Source: Streptomyces sp. M41(2017) | GTDB taxonomy: Bacteria > Actinomycetota > Actinomycetes > Streptomycetales > Streptomycetaceae | Reading direction: 5' to 3' | Length of the DNA: 64,000 nucleotides | Assembly: GCF_002078175.1 (NCBI RefSeq) | Contig: NZ_MWFK01000003.1 | Coordinates: 186,001-250,000 of the forward strand | In this document: positions 1-8,235 of the stretch, piece after piece | Numbering within the stretch: position 1 is the stretch's first letter | Layout: the number at the start of each line of letters is the position of its first letter | Translations under genes and position numbers: made by a program | Notes under the pieces: model-generated | Seen by the model: only the letters and a program-made list of their open reading frames with translations | Told to the model about the DNA's origin: nothing | Databases searched by the model: none

Positions 1-93
1 TCCGAAGCCCTCCGCGAGCAGCAGGTCGAGCAGTCGACGCCTGATCGGGTCGCCGATCGCGGACCAGAGTTCGTCGTCGACGGCGGCCGACAT
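1..93 (-). CDS. ArsR-family HTH regulator, N-terminal 31 codons (runs off the window)
   Basis: The reverse strand from 93 encodes the start of a small winged-helix regulator (MSAAVDDELWSAIGDPIRRR, then a leucine-rich helix), the usual opening of ArsR proteins that work with SRPBCC genes. It starts ATG at 93-91. That codon shares one base with the TGA of the upstream SRPBCC gene (TGATG), so the two are translationally coupled. The rest lies beyond base 1, so the recognition helix cannot be checked. By family knowledge it would repress its own operon; the candidate operators are at 551-615. The family call rests on the N-terminus and the context only. Confidence 0.72.
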   Translation of the reverse strand, partial: MSAAVDDELWSAIGDPIRRRLLDLLLAEGFG

Positions 94-539
94 CACAACT
101 CCACGGACGGCGCGTAGTCCCGCAGCCTGGGCAGGAACATGTCCCAGCCACGCTCGTGGTCGTGGAAGGCCTCTTCGAGGACGGCGGCCTCCCACCCCCT
201 CTCGCGCCAGCCGCTATCGGTCAGACGCAGGATCGTGCCGTCGCCGGAGGGTTCGAGCTCGAAGGTGACCAAGAGGGAGTTGTCCGCGTCGGGCAGCTCC
301 GCGGCGGGGCCCACCCAGCGGAAGGCGAACCTGTGGGGCGGGTCCACGTCCACCACGGCGATCGATTCGACCGCGGCCCGGTCACCCCACACGAGTTCGC
401 CGAACGTGCCGGGCTCGGGCTCGAACGCGGCATCGTCGGACCACCACATCTTGATGTGCTCGGGGCGGCTCACCACCTCGAACACGATCTCCGGTGGCGC
501 GTCGACACGAATCTCACGCTCCAGCTTTCCGAACTCCAC
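93..539 (-). CDS. SRPBCC (AHSA1-like) domain protein
   Basis: A 148-residue single-domain protein of the START/AHSA1 (SRPBCC) superfamily. It begins with the characteristic strand 'EREIRVDAPPEIVFEVVSRPEHIKMWW' split by the first helix, has the 'DPPHRFAFRW' strand, and ends with the long C-terminal helix 'GWDMFLPRLRDY'. Such proteins have a hydrophobic ligand cavity; no substrate can be read from the sequence. I chose the GTG at 539 because GGAGGT (549-544) sits four bases before it and because a promoter -10 at 580-575 would start transcription near 567. An in-frame ATG at 554 lies inside the operator palindrome and is the alternative start. It is the first gene of the operon and is coupled to the ArsR gene. 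Confidence 0.85.
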   Translation of the reverse strand: MEFGKLEREIRVDAPPEIVFEVVSRPEHIKMWWSDDAAFEPEPGTFGELVWGDRAAVESIAVVDVDPPHRFAFRWVGPAAELPDADNSLLVTFELEPSGDGTILRLTDSGWRERGWEAAVLEEAFHDHERGWDMFLPRLRDYAPSVEL

Positions 540-550
540 CAGGACCTCCA

Positions 551-615
551 ACATGCAACCATCGGTTGCATGTAACCCTAGGCGCCGTGCCGGAGATCCG
601 CAACCTTATGTTGCG
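551..615 (-). promoter_or_regulatory. Promoter with two dyad operators for the SRPBCC/ArsR operon
   Basis: On the reverse strand there is TTGCGG (603-598), a 17-base spacer and TAGGGT (580-575), a good housekeeping-type promoter with a start near 567. A perfect 10-bp inverted repeat, ACATGCAACC-N3-GGTTGCATGT (551-573), covers the transcription start. A second dyad, CGCAAC-N5-GTTGCG (599-615), covers the -35. Both share the GCAAC/GTTGC core, as expected for one repressor occupying both sites; the ArsR protein encoded downstream is the natural candidate. Confidence 0.75.
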
Positions 616-618
616 CAA

Positions 619-1029
619 CGGTCGCGAGCGCGCCTGCCGAGGGAGCCGGTGCGGAGCCGCCCACACTCGGCCCTCATCCACCCGGGCCTGATCTGCATCC
701 TGAACCGGAGGCGGGCATCCGGAGTCGTGCGAGCGCCTGCGGTCCGCGCACCGGCGATGCACCGGCGAGCACATCCCACATTTCTTCGCACCGGGTCCAT
801 CCGTCCCCCCGCCGGTCTCGAATACCTCCTAGAACGTCCGCATGGGATCGGCACCAGGTGCAATCGGCACCGAGGCACCCGACCGCCGACGGATCACGGT
901 CCGCGCCCACGGTTCCACGCGTCGTCCGCCCGCCCGGCCCGAGTCCCCGGCCGTGCGGAGGACAGCACCTCCGGCCCGGACCGCTCCAGGGCCGTCGACA
1001 TCGCATCGAATCCTTTTCAGGGAGTTCCC
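619..1029. other. Intergenic region upstream of the amino-acid polymer cluster
   Basis: I see no convincing gene here. It presumably carries the promoter of the 1030-9237 cluster, but no hexamer pair stands out. AGGGAG at 1019-1024, five bases before the ATG at 1030, is a good ribosome binding site. The open frames across it have no domain and are composition shadows. Confidence 0.5.
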
Positions 1030-3570
1030 ATGACGGGAAAGCCGGTCGGTACCTTGCCCCAGAGCCCCCGGAGTGCCGTGACCGAGGCCACGGTGCCCGG
1101 CCCCTCCGCCGAGGGCGCCGAGGAAGCGCTGGCACGGCTGCTCGCCGACGTCATGCACCTCGAACAGGTGGAGACCGACCGTCACTTCTTCAACGACCTG
1201 GGGGCCGACTCCCTGGTGATGGCCCACTTCTGCGCCCGGGTCAGGAAACACGCGGGCTTGGGACGGGTCTCCATGAAGGACGTGTACGCGCATCCCACCG
1301 TCGGGGCTCTGGCGGTCGCGATGACCGCACCCGTTCCCGCCGCGATCAAGGAGGCACCGGACTCCGCTCCGGCCGCTCCTCCCCCGGCCTCTCCCACAGG
1401 GAAGGCCAGGTACCTGGTGTGCGGGGCGCTGCAACTCCTGGCGTTCGTCGCGTACTCGGGCATCATCGCCTTCATCAGCGTCCGCGGCTACGCGTGGATC
1501 TCCGCCGGTTCGGGGCTGCCGGATGTGTACGTGCGCTCCGTGGGCTTCGGCGCGGCCGTCTTTCTGGGACTGTCCGCTCTGCCCGTCGCGGTCAAGTGGG
1601 TGCTGATCGGACGCTGGCACCCGCAGCGGATCCGCATCTGGAGCCTGGCGTACTTCCGGCTCTGGATCGTCAAGACACTCGTCCGCTCGGATCCGCTGGT
1701 CCTGTTCGTCGGATCGCCGCTCTACACGTTCTACCTCCGAGCGTTGGGCGCCCACATCGGGTCCGGTGTCGCGGTCTTCTCCCGCAACGTGCCGCTCTGT
1801 ACCGACCTGCTCACCGTCGGAGACTCCGCCGTCATCCGCAAGGACTCCTTCTTCGCCTGCTACCGCGCCCGCGAGGGCCTGATCGAGACGGGCACCGTGT
1901 CCCTGGGGAAGGACACGGTCGTCGCCGAAGCGTCCGTGCTCGACATCGGGACATCGCTGGGCGACGGGGCGCGGCTCGCCCATGCGTCTTCGCTGCACAG
2001 CGGTCAGGCGGTGCCGGCCGGAGAGCACTGGCACGGATCACCGGCGTCGCGCACCGAGGTGCCGTACGAGGTGGTGGCGTCGGCCGCCTGCGGCACCGTG
2101 CGCAGGGCGATCCACAGCACCACCCAGTTGCTGAGCGCGCTGCTGGTGTATCTGCCGCTGGCCGTCGGCGGGATCGGCATCCTCCTCGCCGAGGCACCCC
2201 AGCTGTCGGCCGTACTGGAACCGGGACCCACGGTCCTCACGACCTGGGCGTTCTACCGCGATGCCCTGGCCGTCTCCTTCCTCCTGCTCTTCGTGATCAC
2301 TCCGCTCGGGTTCCTGCTGCTCGCGACTGTTCCCCGGCTGCTGAGCCGAACCATCCAGCCGGACCGCGTCTATCCGCTCTACGGCTTCCACTACGGAGTT
2401 CATCGCGCCATCACCCTGCTCACCAACCGACGCTTCCTGACCAGGCTGTTCGGCGACAGCTCCGGAATCGTGCCCTATCTCCGCCTCCTCGGCTACGACC
2501 TGACCCCTGTCGAGCAGACCGGCTCGAACTTCGGCACCGAGGTCAAACACGAGACGCCGTACCTGAGTTCGGTCGGAACGGGAACGATGGTCGCCGACGG
2601 GCTGTCCATCAACAACGCGGAGTTCTCCAGCACTTCGTTCCGGGTGTCCCGGGCCACCATCGGAGCGCGCAACTTCCTGGGCAACCGGATCGCCTACCCC
2701 GCGCGGGGACGGACCGGGGACAACTGCCTGCTGGCCACGAAGGTCATGGTCCCCGTCGACGGGGAGATCCGGCGGGACGTCGGCCTCCTCGGCTCGCCCA
2801 GCTTCGAGATTCCGCGCTCGGTCCGACGCGACAGCAGTTTCGACCCGATGGCCGAGGGTGAGACGCTGCGCAGTGGCCTCGCCGCCAAGAACCGGCACAA
2901 CGCGACTTCCATGGTCCTCTACCTGCTGGCGCGTTGGTTCTACGTCTTCGTGGTCACCATGGTCGTGTCGGGAGCCGCCGAGCTGTACACCTCCATCGGG
3001 GCCGAGGCCATCGCGCTCGGCAACATCCTCGTCGTGGTCGTCAGCGCCGTGTACTTCGTCCTCGTGGAACGCGCGGTCACGGCTCTCCACCCGCCGGGCC
3101 CGCTGTTCTGCTCGATCTACGACCGTCGCTTCTGGCGGCGTGAGCGCTTCTGGAAGGTGCCTTCGGAGACGTACCTGCAGGTCTTCAACGGAACCCCGTT
3201 CAAGAGTCTGGTCTGGCGCCTGCTGGGCGTCCGGATCGGTCGCCGGGTCTTCGACGACGGCTGCTACCTGACCGAACGCACGATGGTCAGCATCGGGGAC
3301 GACGCCACTCTCAACGCGGGCAGTGTCGTCCAGTGCCACTCGCAGGAGGACGGCACCTTCAAGTCCGACCGGTCCCGGCTGGGTTCGCGCTGCACCCTCG
3401 GCGTCGGTGCGTTCGTGCACTACGGCGTGACCGTCGGCGACGACGCGGTGCTCGCCCCCGACTCCTTCCTGATGAAGGGCGAATCGGTCCCTCCGCACGC
3501 CTGGTGGGGCGGGAATCCGGCCCACCAGATCCGCCCGGGCGGGTCCACGGACGAGGAGGCGTCACGATGA
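1030..3570 (+). CDS. Pls/PosA-type membrane synthetase lacking an adenylation domain (carrier domain, 6 TM, three tandem LbH-type domains)
   Basis: An 846-residue protein. An acyl/peptidyl-carrier domain lies at about 25-100 with core DLGADSL (phosphopantetheine Ser61). After a Pro/Ala linker come helix pairs at about 128-155/170-193, 366-389/412-438 and 627-654/659-684, each followed by a soluble domain with hexapeptide (left-handed beta-helix) character (about 215-340, 465-605 and 716-834; the last ends WWGGNPA). This is the membrane-plus-three-tandem-domain layout of epsilon-poly-L-lysine synthetase (Pls), where these domains form the peptide bonds, but the N-terminal adenylation domain is missing. 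Start ATG 1030 follows AGGGAG. Its stop overlaps the next gene (ATGA), which supplies adenylation. Probable role, inferred: membrane condensing/polymerising component for an aminoacyl thioester. Confidence 0.9.
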   Translation: MTGKPVGTLPQSPRSAVTEATVPGPSAEGAEEALARLLADVMHLEQVETDRHFFNDLGADSLVMAHFCARVRKHAGLGRVSMKDVYAHPTVGALAVAMTAPVPAAIKEAPDSAPAAPPPASPTGKARYLVCGALQLLAFVAYSGIIAFISVRGYAWISAGSGLPDVYVRSVGFGAAVFLGLSALPVAVKWVLIGRWHPQRIRIWSLAYFRLWIVKTLVRSDPLVLFVGSPLYTFYLRALGAHIGSGVAVFSRNVPLCTDLLTVGDSAVIRKDSFFACYRAREGLIETGTVSLGKDTVVAEASVLDIGTSLGDGARLAHASSLHSGQAVPAGEHWHGSPASRTEVPYEVVASAACGTVRRAIHSTTQLLSALLVYLPLAVGGIGILLAEAPQLSAVLEPGPTVLTTWAFYRDALAVSFLLLFVITPLGFLLLATVPRLLSRTIQPDRVYPLYGFHYGVHRAITLLTNRRFLTRLFGDSSGIVPYLRLLGYDLTPVEQTGSNFGTEVKHETPYLSSVGTGTMVADGLSINNAEFSSTSFRVSRATIGARNFLGNRIAYPARGRTGDNCLLATKVMVPVDGEIRRDVGLLGSPSFEIPRSVRRDSSFDPMAEGETLRSGLAAKNRHNATSMVLYLLARWFYVFVVTMVVSGAAELYTSIGAEAIALGNILVVVVSAVYFVLVERAVTALHPPGPLFCSIYDRRFWRRERFWKVPSETYLQVFNGTPFKSLVWRLLGVRIGRRVFDDGCYLTERTMVSIGDDATLNAGSVVQCHSQEDGTFKSDRSRLGSRCTLGVGAFVHYGVTVGDDAVLAPDSFLMKGESVPPHAWWGGNPAHQIRPGGSTDEEASR

Positions 3571-6047
3571 ACGGGTCCGTACGGTCCGGCGCCGCGTACT
3601 GGCGCGACGTACTCACCGCGGGTGGGGCCACCTCCGTGCCCCGGTGGACGCGCAATCCGGTGCCCGGGACCGAGGTGGCCGAGACCACCGTCCCCGGCGC
3701 TCTGGTCGAGGAGTTGGACCGTCTGGCGACTTCGGCGGGTGTGTCCTTCACGGCGGTGCTGCTGTCGGCCCACGCCAAGGTGCTCGCCGCCCTGTCCGGG
3801 GAGTCCGCGGTGACCACCGGGTACCTCCTCGGTGCGCGTAGGGAGCCGCTGCTCTGCCGTCTGTCGACCGATGCCGTGTCGTGGCGGGGCCTGATCCTGC
3901 ACACGCACGCCGCCGAAGCGGAGTTGCTGGCCCATCAGCGGTTCCCGGTTGAGGTACTCCGCGAGGAACTGGACGTGCCCCGCCTCGTTCCTGAGGCCGT
4001 GTTCGATCCGGCGGGCAGCGTCACCGCCGCCGTGGACCCCGTACTGGACGTGTCCTTCCCACGGCGCGACGGCCGCTTCGTCATCCGGATCCGGTACCGG
4101 ACCGACGTCCTCGACGCGGGGGCCGCCGACAGGATCGGCGGATACCACCTCACCGCGCTCGGCCTCATCGCGGCGGACCCGGATGCGGCGCACGGCCGGC
4201 AGAGCCTGTTGTCGGACGACGAACTCCGCCACCAGGTCGACGGCCTCGCCGGGCCAGACCGTCACCTGCCCGACCAGCGCTGCCACGAGCTGTTCGAGGA
4301 GCAGGCGCGGACGCGTCCGGACGCCGTCGCGGCCGTGCAGGGCGACCGCTTGTGGACCTACCGGGAACTCGACGGCCACGCCAACCGGGTCGCCCACGCG
4401 CTCCTCGACGCCGGACTGCGCCGGCAGGAAGTCGTCGCTGTAGTGACCGAACGCAACCTGGAGTGGATGGCCGGCGTCATCGGCATCCTCAAGGCCGGCG
4501 GCGCCTACCTGCCCGTCGAGCCGCACTTCCCGGCCGAACGCGTCACCGGCATGCTCAAGCGCGCCGACTGCACGCTGGTCCTCACCGCATCCGGCAGCGC
4601 CGCCGCCCTCGACAGCGCGACGGACCACCCCCTGCCGGGAACAAGGACGTTGTTCGTCGACCGACTCTGCGAGCAGAAGGGCGCGGACAGCGGTCCAGGC
4701 GTCCCCGTGCGGCCCGACGATCTCGCGTACGTCTTCTTCACCTCGGGCTCCACCGGCGAACCCAAGGGTGCGATGTGTGAACACGCCGGACTGCTGAACC
4801 ATCTCTACGCGAAGATCGACGACTTGGGGATCGGCGAGGGCGACGTGGTCGCCCAGACGGCGCCGCAGTGCTTCGACATCTCCCTGTGGCAGCTGCTGTC
4901 CGCGCCCCTCGTCGGTGGGCGCACCCTGCTGGTCGAGCAGGAGGCCGTCCTCGACGTCCGGCGGTTCCTCGACACCCTGGTCGACGGCGGAGCGAGCGTG
5001 CTCCAGGTGGTGCCCTCCTATCTCGACGCGGTTCTCTCCTTCCTGGAGCGGACCCCGCGTGAACTGCCGGATCTGCGCTGTGTGTCGGTGACGGGCGAGG
5101 CGGTGAAGAGGGATCTCGTCGAGCGCTGGTTCAGGGCCCGACCCGGTGTCCGGCTCGTCAACGCCTACGGGCTGACCGAGACGTCGGACGACACCAACCA
5201 CGCGATCCTGGACGGCGTTCCTGAGGGTGACGCGGTGCCCCTGGGCCGTCCGGTCAACAACGTGCGCCTCTATCTCGTCGACGAGCACCTCTCCCCGGTG
5301 CCGCTCGGCGCGCCCGGAGCCATCGCCTTCTCCGGGGTCTGTGTCGGCCGTGGATACATCAACGATCCCGAGCGAACTGGGGCGGTCTTCCTGCCCGATC
5401 CCCATCGGGCGGGCGAGCGGCTCCATCTCGGAGGGGACTACGGGCGCTGGCTGCCCGACGGGCAACTGGAGTTCCTGGGCCGCCGGGACAGCCAGGTCAA
5501 GGTGAGCGGATTCCGGATCGAGATCGGTGACGTCGAAGAAGGTCTCCTGCGCGTACCCGGCGTGCACGACGCGGCCGTGGTGGTCGCCGAGAGGGCGGAG
5601 GGCGGCCGGCACCTGCACGCCTTCTACACAGGGCCCCGCCGACTGGAACCCGCCCGTATCCAGGCGGAGTTGGGGGCCATCCTCCCCGCGTACATGGTGC
5701 CGTCCGCCTTCAGCCGGCGGGAGTCCCTGCCACTCACCGGCAACGGGAAGACCGACCGGAGTCGACTGACCGCGTTCGCAGCCGAGCCCGACCCCTGTGG
5801 CGAGCTCGGGGACGACACGCCCCGCACGCCGACGGAACGGCGCCTCGCCGCGGTCTGGGCGGAGGTTCTCGGGGTCCCGCCCGACCGTGTGGGACGGAGC
5901 GACGACTTCTTCGGCCGCGGCGGGACCTCACTGTCAGCCGTCAGGGTGGCCGTCTCCCTGGACCGCGAGGTCACGCTCAAGGACCTTGTCCGCCACCCCG
6001 TCCTCACCGATCTGGCCGCGCTGGTCGACCGGCGTTCCACGCCCTGA
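3567..6047 (+). CDS. NRPS adenylation-thiolation protein with a truncated condensation lobe at its N-terminus
   Basis: 826 residues. Residues 1 to about 225 resemble the C-terminal lobe of a condensation domain (YWRDVL, GVSFTAVLLSAHAKVLAAL, RIGGYHLTALGLI), but the lobe carrying HHxxxDG is absent, so this part should not condense. An adenylation domain follows (about 235-744): P-loop FFTSGSTGEPKG at about 390, NAYGLTET, GGDYGRW, and the A10 lysine in NGKTDR. A thiolation domain closes the protein (GRGGTSL, Ser788). Reading the specificity pocket by eye against GrsA gives D-I-W-S-S-T-A-D-D-K. The two aspartates would suit a substrate with a basic side chain, such as the Dap made by the neighbouring SbnA/SbnB pair. 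It overlaps the preceding gene by ATGA, which suggests the two proteins act together. The substrate is inferred. Confidence 0.88.
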   Translation: MNGSVRSGAAYWRDVLTAGGATSVPRWTRNPVPGTEVAETTVPGALVEELDRLATSAGVSFTAVLLSAHAKVLAALSGESAVTTGYLLGARREPLLCRLSTDAVSWRGLILHTHAAEAELLAHQRFPVEVLREELDVPRLVPEAVFDPAGSVTAAVDPVLDVSFPRRDGRFVIRIRYRTDVLDAGAADRIGGYHLTALGLIAADPDAAHGRQSLLSDDELRHQVDGLAGPDRHLPDQRCHELFEEQARTRPDAVAAVQGDRLWTYRELDGHANRVAHALLDAGLRRQEVVAVVTERNLEWMAGVIGILKAGGAYLPVEPHFPAERVTGMLKRADCTLVLTASGSAAALDSATDHPLPGTRTLFVDRLCEQKGADSGPGVPVRPDDLAYVFFTSGSTGEPKGAMCEHAGLLNHLYAKIDDLGIGEGDVVAQTAPQCFDISLWQLLSAPLVGGRTLLVEQEAVLDVRRFLDTLVDGGASVLQVVPSYLDAVLSFLERTPRELPDLRCVSVTGEAVKRDLVERWFRARPGVRLVNAYGLTETSDDTNHAILDGVPEGDAVPLGRPVNNVRLYLVDEHLSPVPLGAPGAIAFSGVCVGRGYINDPERTGAVFLPDPHRAGERLHLGGDYGRWLPDGQLEFLGRRDSQVKVSGFRIEIGDVEEGLLRVPGVHDAAVVVAERAEGGRHLHAFYTGPRRLEPARIQAELGAILPAYMVPSAFSRRESLPLTGNGKTDRSRLTAFAAEPDPCGELGDDTPRTPTERRLAAVWAEVLGVPPDRVGRSDDFFGRGGTSLSAVRVAVSLDREVTLKDLVRHPVLTDLAALVDRRSTP

Positions 6048-6071
6048 ACCGATCGCAACGCAAGGAGCGAC

Positions 6072-7076
6072 ATGCCTTCCATCGAATCGACCATCCCACC
6101 GCTCGGCCTGGAGCTGGAGCCCGGTCGGCCCCCGCTGCTGCGGGTCCGGGACACCGACGACCCGGCCGGCTGGGCGGCCGCATCCCGGGAGGGTCTCGCG
6201 TCCGCGCTCGCCGAACACGGAGCGGTCGTGATCCGAGGTCTGGCGCTGCACGACACGACCGACGTGGCGGCCGTCGTGGATCGGCTCGGAGTGCAACCCA
6301 TGGCGGAGAGGGAGACCTTCGCCGCTCGGGAGACGTACGGCCCAGGTCTGTACTCCGCCTCACCGTGGCCGCCGAACCAGCCCATGTGCATGCACCACGA
6401 GCTGAGTTACACCCTCGATCCCCCTGGCCTGCTGCTCTTCGCCTGCCTGTCCGAGCCCACCGTCGGCGGAGCGACCTGCGTCGCCGACGCCGCTGCCGTT
6501 CTCGACGCGCTGCCCGGCGACCTCGTGGATCGCTTCGAGCGCGACGGATGGCTGCTCACGCGTACCTACAACGACGAGATCGGGGCGACCCTCACCGAAG
6601 CGTTCGGCACAACCGACAGGGATGCCGTCGAGGCCTACTGCCGCTCCCAGGACATCAGGTGGGCCTGGCAGCCCGACGGCACTCTGCGCACCGCGCAGCG
6701 CCGCCGCGCGGTGGTACGCCATCCGGTCGACGGACGGCGCTGCTGGTTCAACCAGGTCGCCTTCCTGAACGAGTGGACGCTCGCCCCCGAGGTGCGCGAG
6801 TACCTGGTCGAGGAGTACGGCACCGACGGTCTGCCCTTCAACACGTTCCACGGCGACGGGGAGCCCCTCGACGAGGACGTCGTCCGGCTCGTCAACGCGG
6901 CCTACGAGGACCACTCCGTCCGTACGCCGTGGCAGGCCGGGGACCTCCTCGCCGTCGACAACGTCCGTACGGCGCACAGCAGGGAGGCCTACGAGGGACC
7001 CCGAAGCGTCGTCGTGGCGATGGCCTCGCCGACACACCTCGATTCCCCTCCCACGATCGAATCGGGGTCGCGATGA
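6072..7076 (+). CDS. SyrP-like TauD/TfdA-family Fe(II)/2-oxoglutarate oxygenase
   Basis: 334 residues. The iron triad is visible as His108-x-Glu110 (MHHELSY) and distal His302 (RTAHSRE), followed by the 2-oxoglutarate-binding arginine region EGPRSVVVAM. The C-terminal stretch PFNTFHGDG and GDLLAVDN is typical of SyrP-like enzymes, which by family knowledge hydroxylate amino acids tethered to NRPS carrier domains. The HxE (not HxD) triad matches the clavaminate synthase/VioC/SyrP side of the superfamily. The start has AAGGAG nine bases upstream. The gene overlaps the next (SbnB) by ATGA, so it belongs to the same operon. Likely role: tailoring the loaded amino acid or the polymer. The position and stereochemistry cannot be read. 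Confidence 0.87.
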   Translation: MPSIESTIPPLGLELEPGRPPLLRVRDTDDPAGWAAASREGLASALAEHGAVVIRGLALHDTTDVAAVVDRLGVQPMAERETFAARETYGPGLYSASPWPPNQPMCMHHELSYTLDPPGLLLFACLSEPTVGGATCVADAAAVLDALPGDLVDRFERDGWLLTRTYNDEIGATLTEAFGTTDRDAVEAYCRSQDIRWAWQPDGTLRTAQRRRAVVRHPVDGRRCWFNQVAFLNEWTLAPEVREYLVEEYGTDGLPFNTFHGDGEPLDEDVVRLVNAAYEDHSVRTPWQAGDLLAVDNVRTAHSREAYEGPRSVVVAMASPTHLDSPPTIESGSR

Positions 7077-8143
7077 ACACCGGACCCGCACCGTCCGCCC
7101 TCGTGGACGGCGCCGCCGAGGCCGTCGTGCCCCCGTTCGCGGTGATCCCGGGCGGCCAGGTGCGGCGCGCCCTGGCCGGTCGCGAGAAGGAGATCGTCGA
7201 GGTGGTCGAGGCCACCTACCGGCTGCACGGCGCCGGCGAGACCGTCAATCCTCCCTCCTCGTTCCTCCGCTTCCCTGACCGTCCCACCTCCCGGATGATC
7301 GCCCTGCCCGCCTCGCTCGGCGGCGAGTCCCCGGTGGACGGGCTGAAGTGGATCTCCAGCTTCCCGGAGAACGTGCGGTCCGGGACCCCTCGGGCCTCCG
7401 CCGTCCTGATCCTCAACGACCCCGCCACCGGCTACCCGTTCGCCTGCCTGGAGAGTTCCATCATCAGCGCGACCCGGACGGCGGCCTCCGCGGCGTCGGC
7501 CGCCGACCGCCTCAGCCGCGACCGTCCGAGGCCCGCCAGTGTGGGGTTCTTCGGGACGGGACTGATCGCCCGCTACATCCACACCTTCCTGCGGGGCGCG
7601 GGCTGGTCGTTCGACGACGTGGGGCTGTACGACGTCTCGCCCGAGAGCGCCGACGGGTTCCGCGCGTACGCGGCGCAGTCCGGCGAGACCGCCCGGGTCA
7701 CCGTGCACGGGAGGCCCGAGGAACTGATCCGTGCCGCCGACCTGGTCGTCTTCGCGACAGTGGCCGGCGAGCCGCATGTCGGCGATCCGGCATGGTTCGG
7801 CCACAACCCCGTGGTGCTGCATGTGTCATTGCGGGATCTCGCACCCCAGGTCCTGCTGGCCTCGACCAACATCGTGGACGACGTCGAGCACTGCCTGCGG
7901 GCCGCCACCTCACCCCATCTGACCGAACAGCTCACGGGAGACCGGGACTTCGTCCACGGCACGCTGAGCGATGTGATGGCGGACCGGGTGCGTGTCCCGG
8001 CGGACCGCCCCGTGGTGTTCTCACCGTTCGGCCTCGGCGTGCTCGACCTCGCGGTCGGGAGCTACGTCTACGACCAGGTGGCCCGCTCCGGCGAACTGCG
8101 GATCGTCGACGACTTCTTCCACGAACGAGGCCGCTACGGCTAG
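7073..8143 (+). CDS. sbnB: SbnB-like N-(1-amino-1-carboxyethyl)glutamate dehydrogenase (ornithine cyclodeaminase family)
   Basis: 356 residues, the usual length for the ornithine cyclodeaminase/mu-crystallin family. The substrate half carries GLKWISSFPEN and LILNDPATGYPFACLESS, and the NAD-binding Rossmann fold shows VGFFGTGLIARYIHTFL. SbnB proteins oxidatively cleave the ACEGA intermediate to L-2,3-diaminopropionate plus 2-oxoglutarate. The SbnA partner is immediately downstream, which makes SbnB far more likely than a true cyclodeaminase. The start ATG 7073 overlaps the stop of the oxygenase gene. The 2-oxoglutarate released is also the co-substrate of that oxygenase, a pleasing but unproven link. 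Confidence 0.88.
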   Translation: MNTGPAPSALVDGAAEAVVPPFAVIPGGQVRRALAGREKEIVEVVEATYRLHGAGETVNPPSSFLRFPDRPTSRMIALPASLGGESPVDGLKWISSFPENVRSGTPRASAVLILNDPATGYPFACLESSIISATRTAASAASAADRLSRDRPRPASVGFFGTGLIARYIHTFLRGAGWSFDDVGLYDVSPESADGFRAYAAQSGETARVTVHGRPEELIRAADLVVFATVAGEPHVGDPAWFGHNPVVLHVSLRDLAPQVLLASTNIVDDVEHCLRAATSPHLTEQLTGDRDFVHGTLSDVMADRVRVPADRPVVFSPFGLGVLDLAVGSYVYDQVARSGELRIVDDFFHERGRYG

Positions 8144-8235
8144 GGAGACCGTGCGGTCCGCCGCACCGCGAGAAGCGCCCGCACCGGACCGTATCCGGCC
8201 CCCGCAACCAGCACGACACCGAAGAGGAGCTCGTC

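Noticed and set aside
829..2034. Long open frames antisense to the Pls-like gene and running into 2038-3525
   Set aside because: No recognisable domains and Arg/Gly-rich shadow composition; the forward strand encodes a clear carrier and membrane protein.
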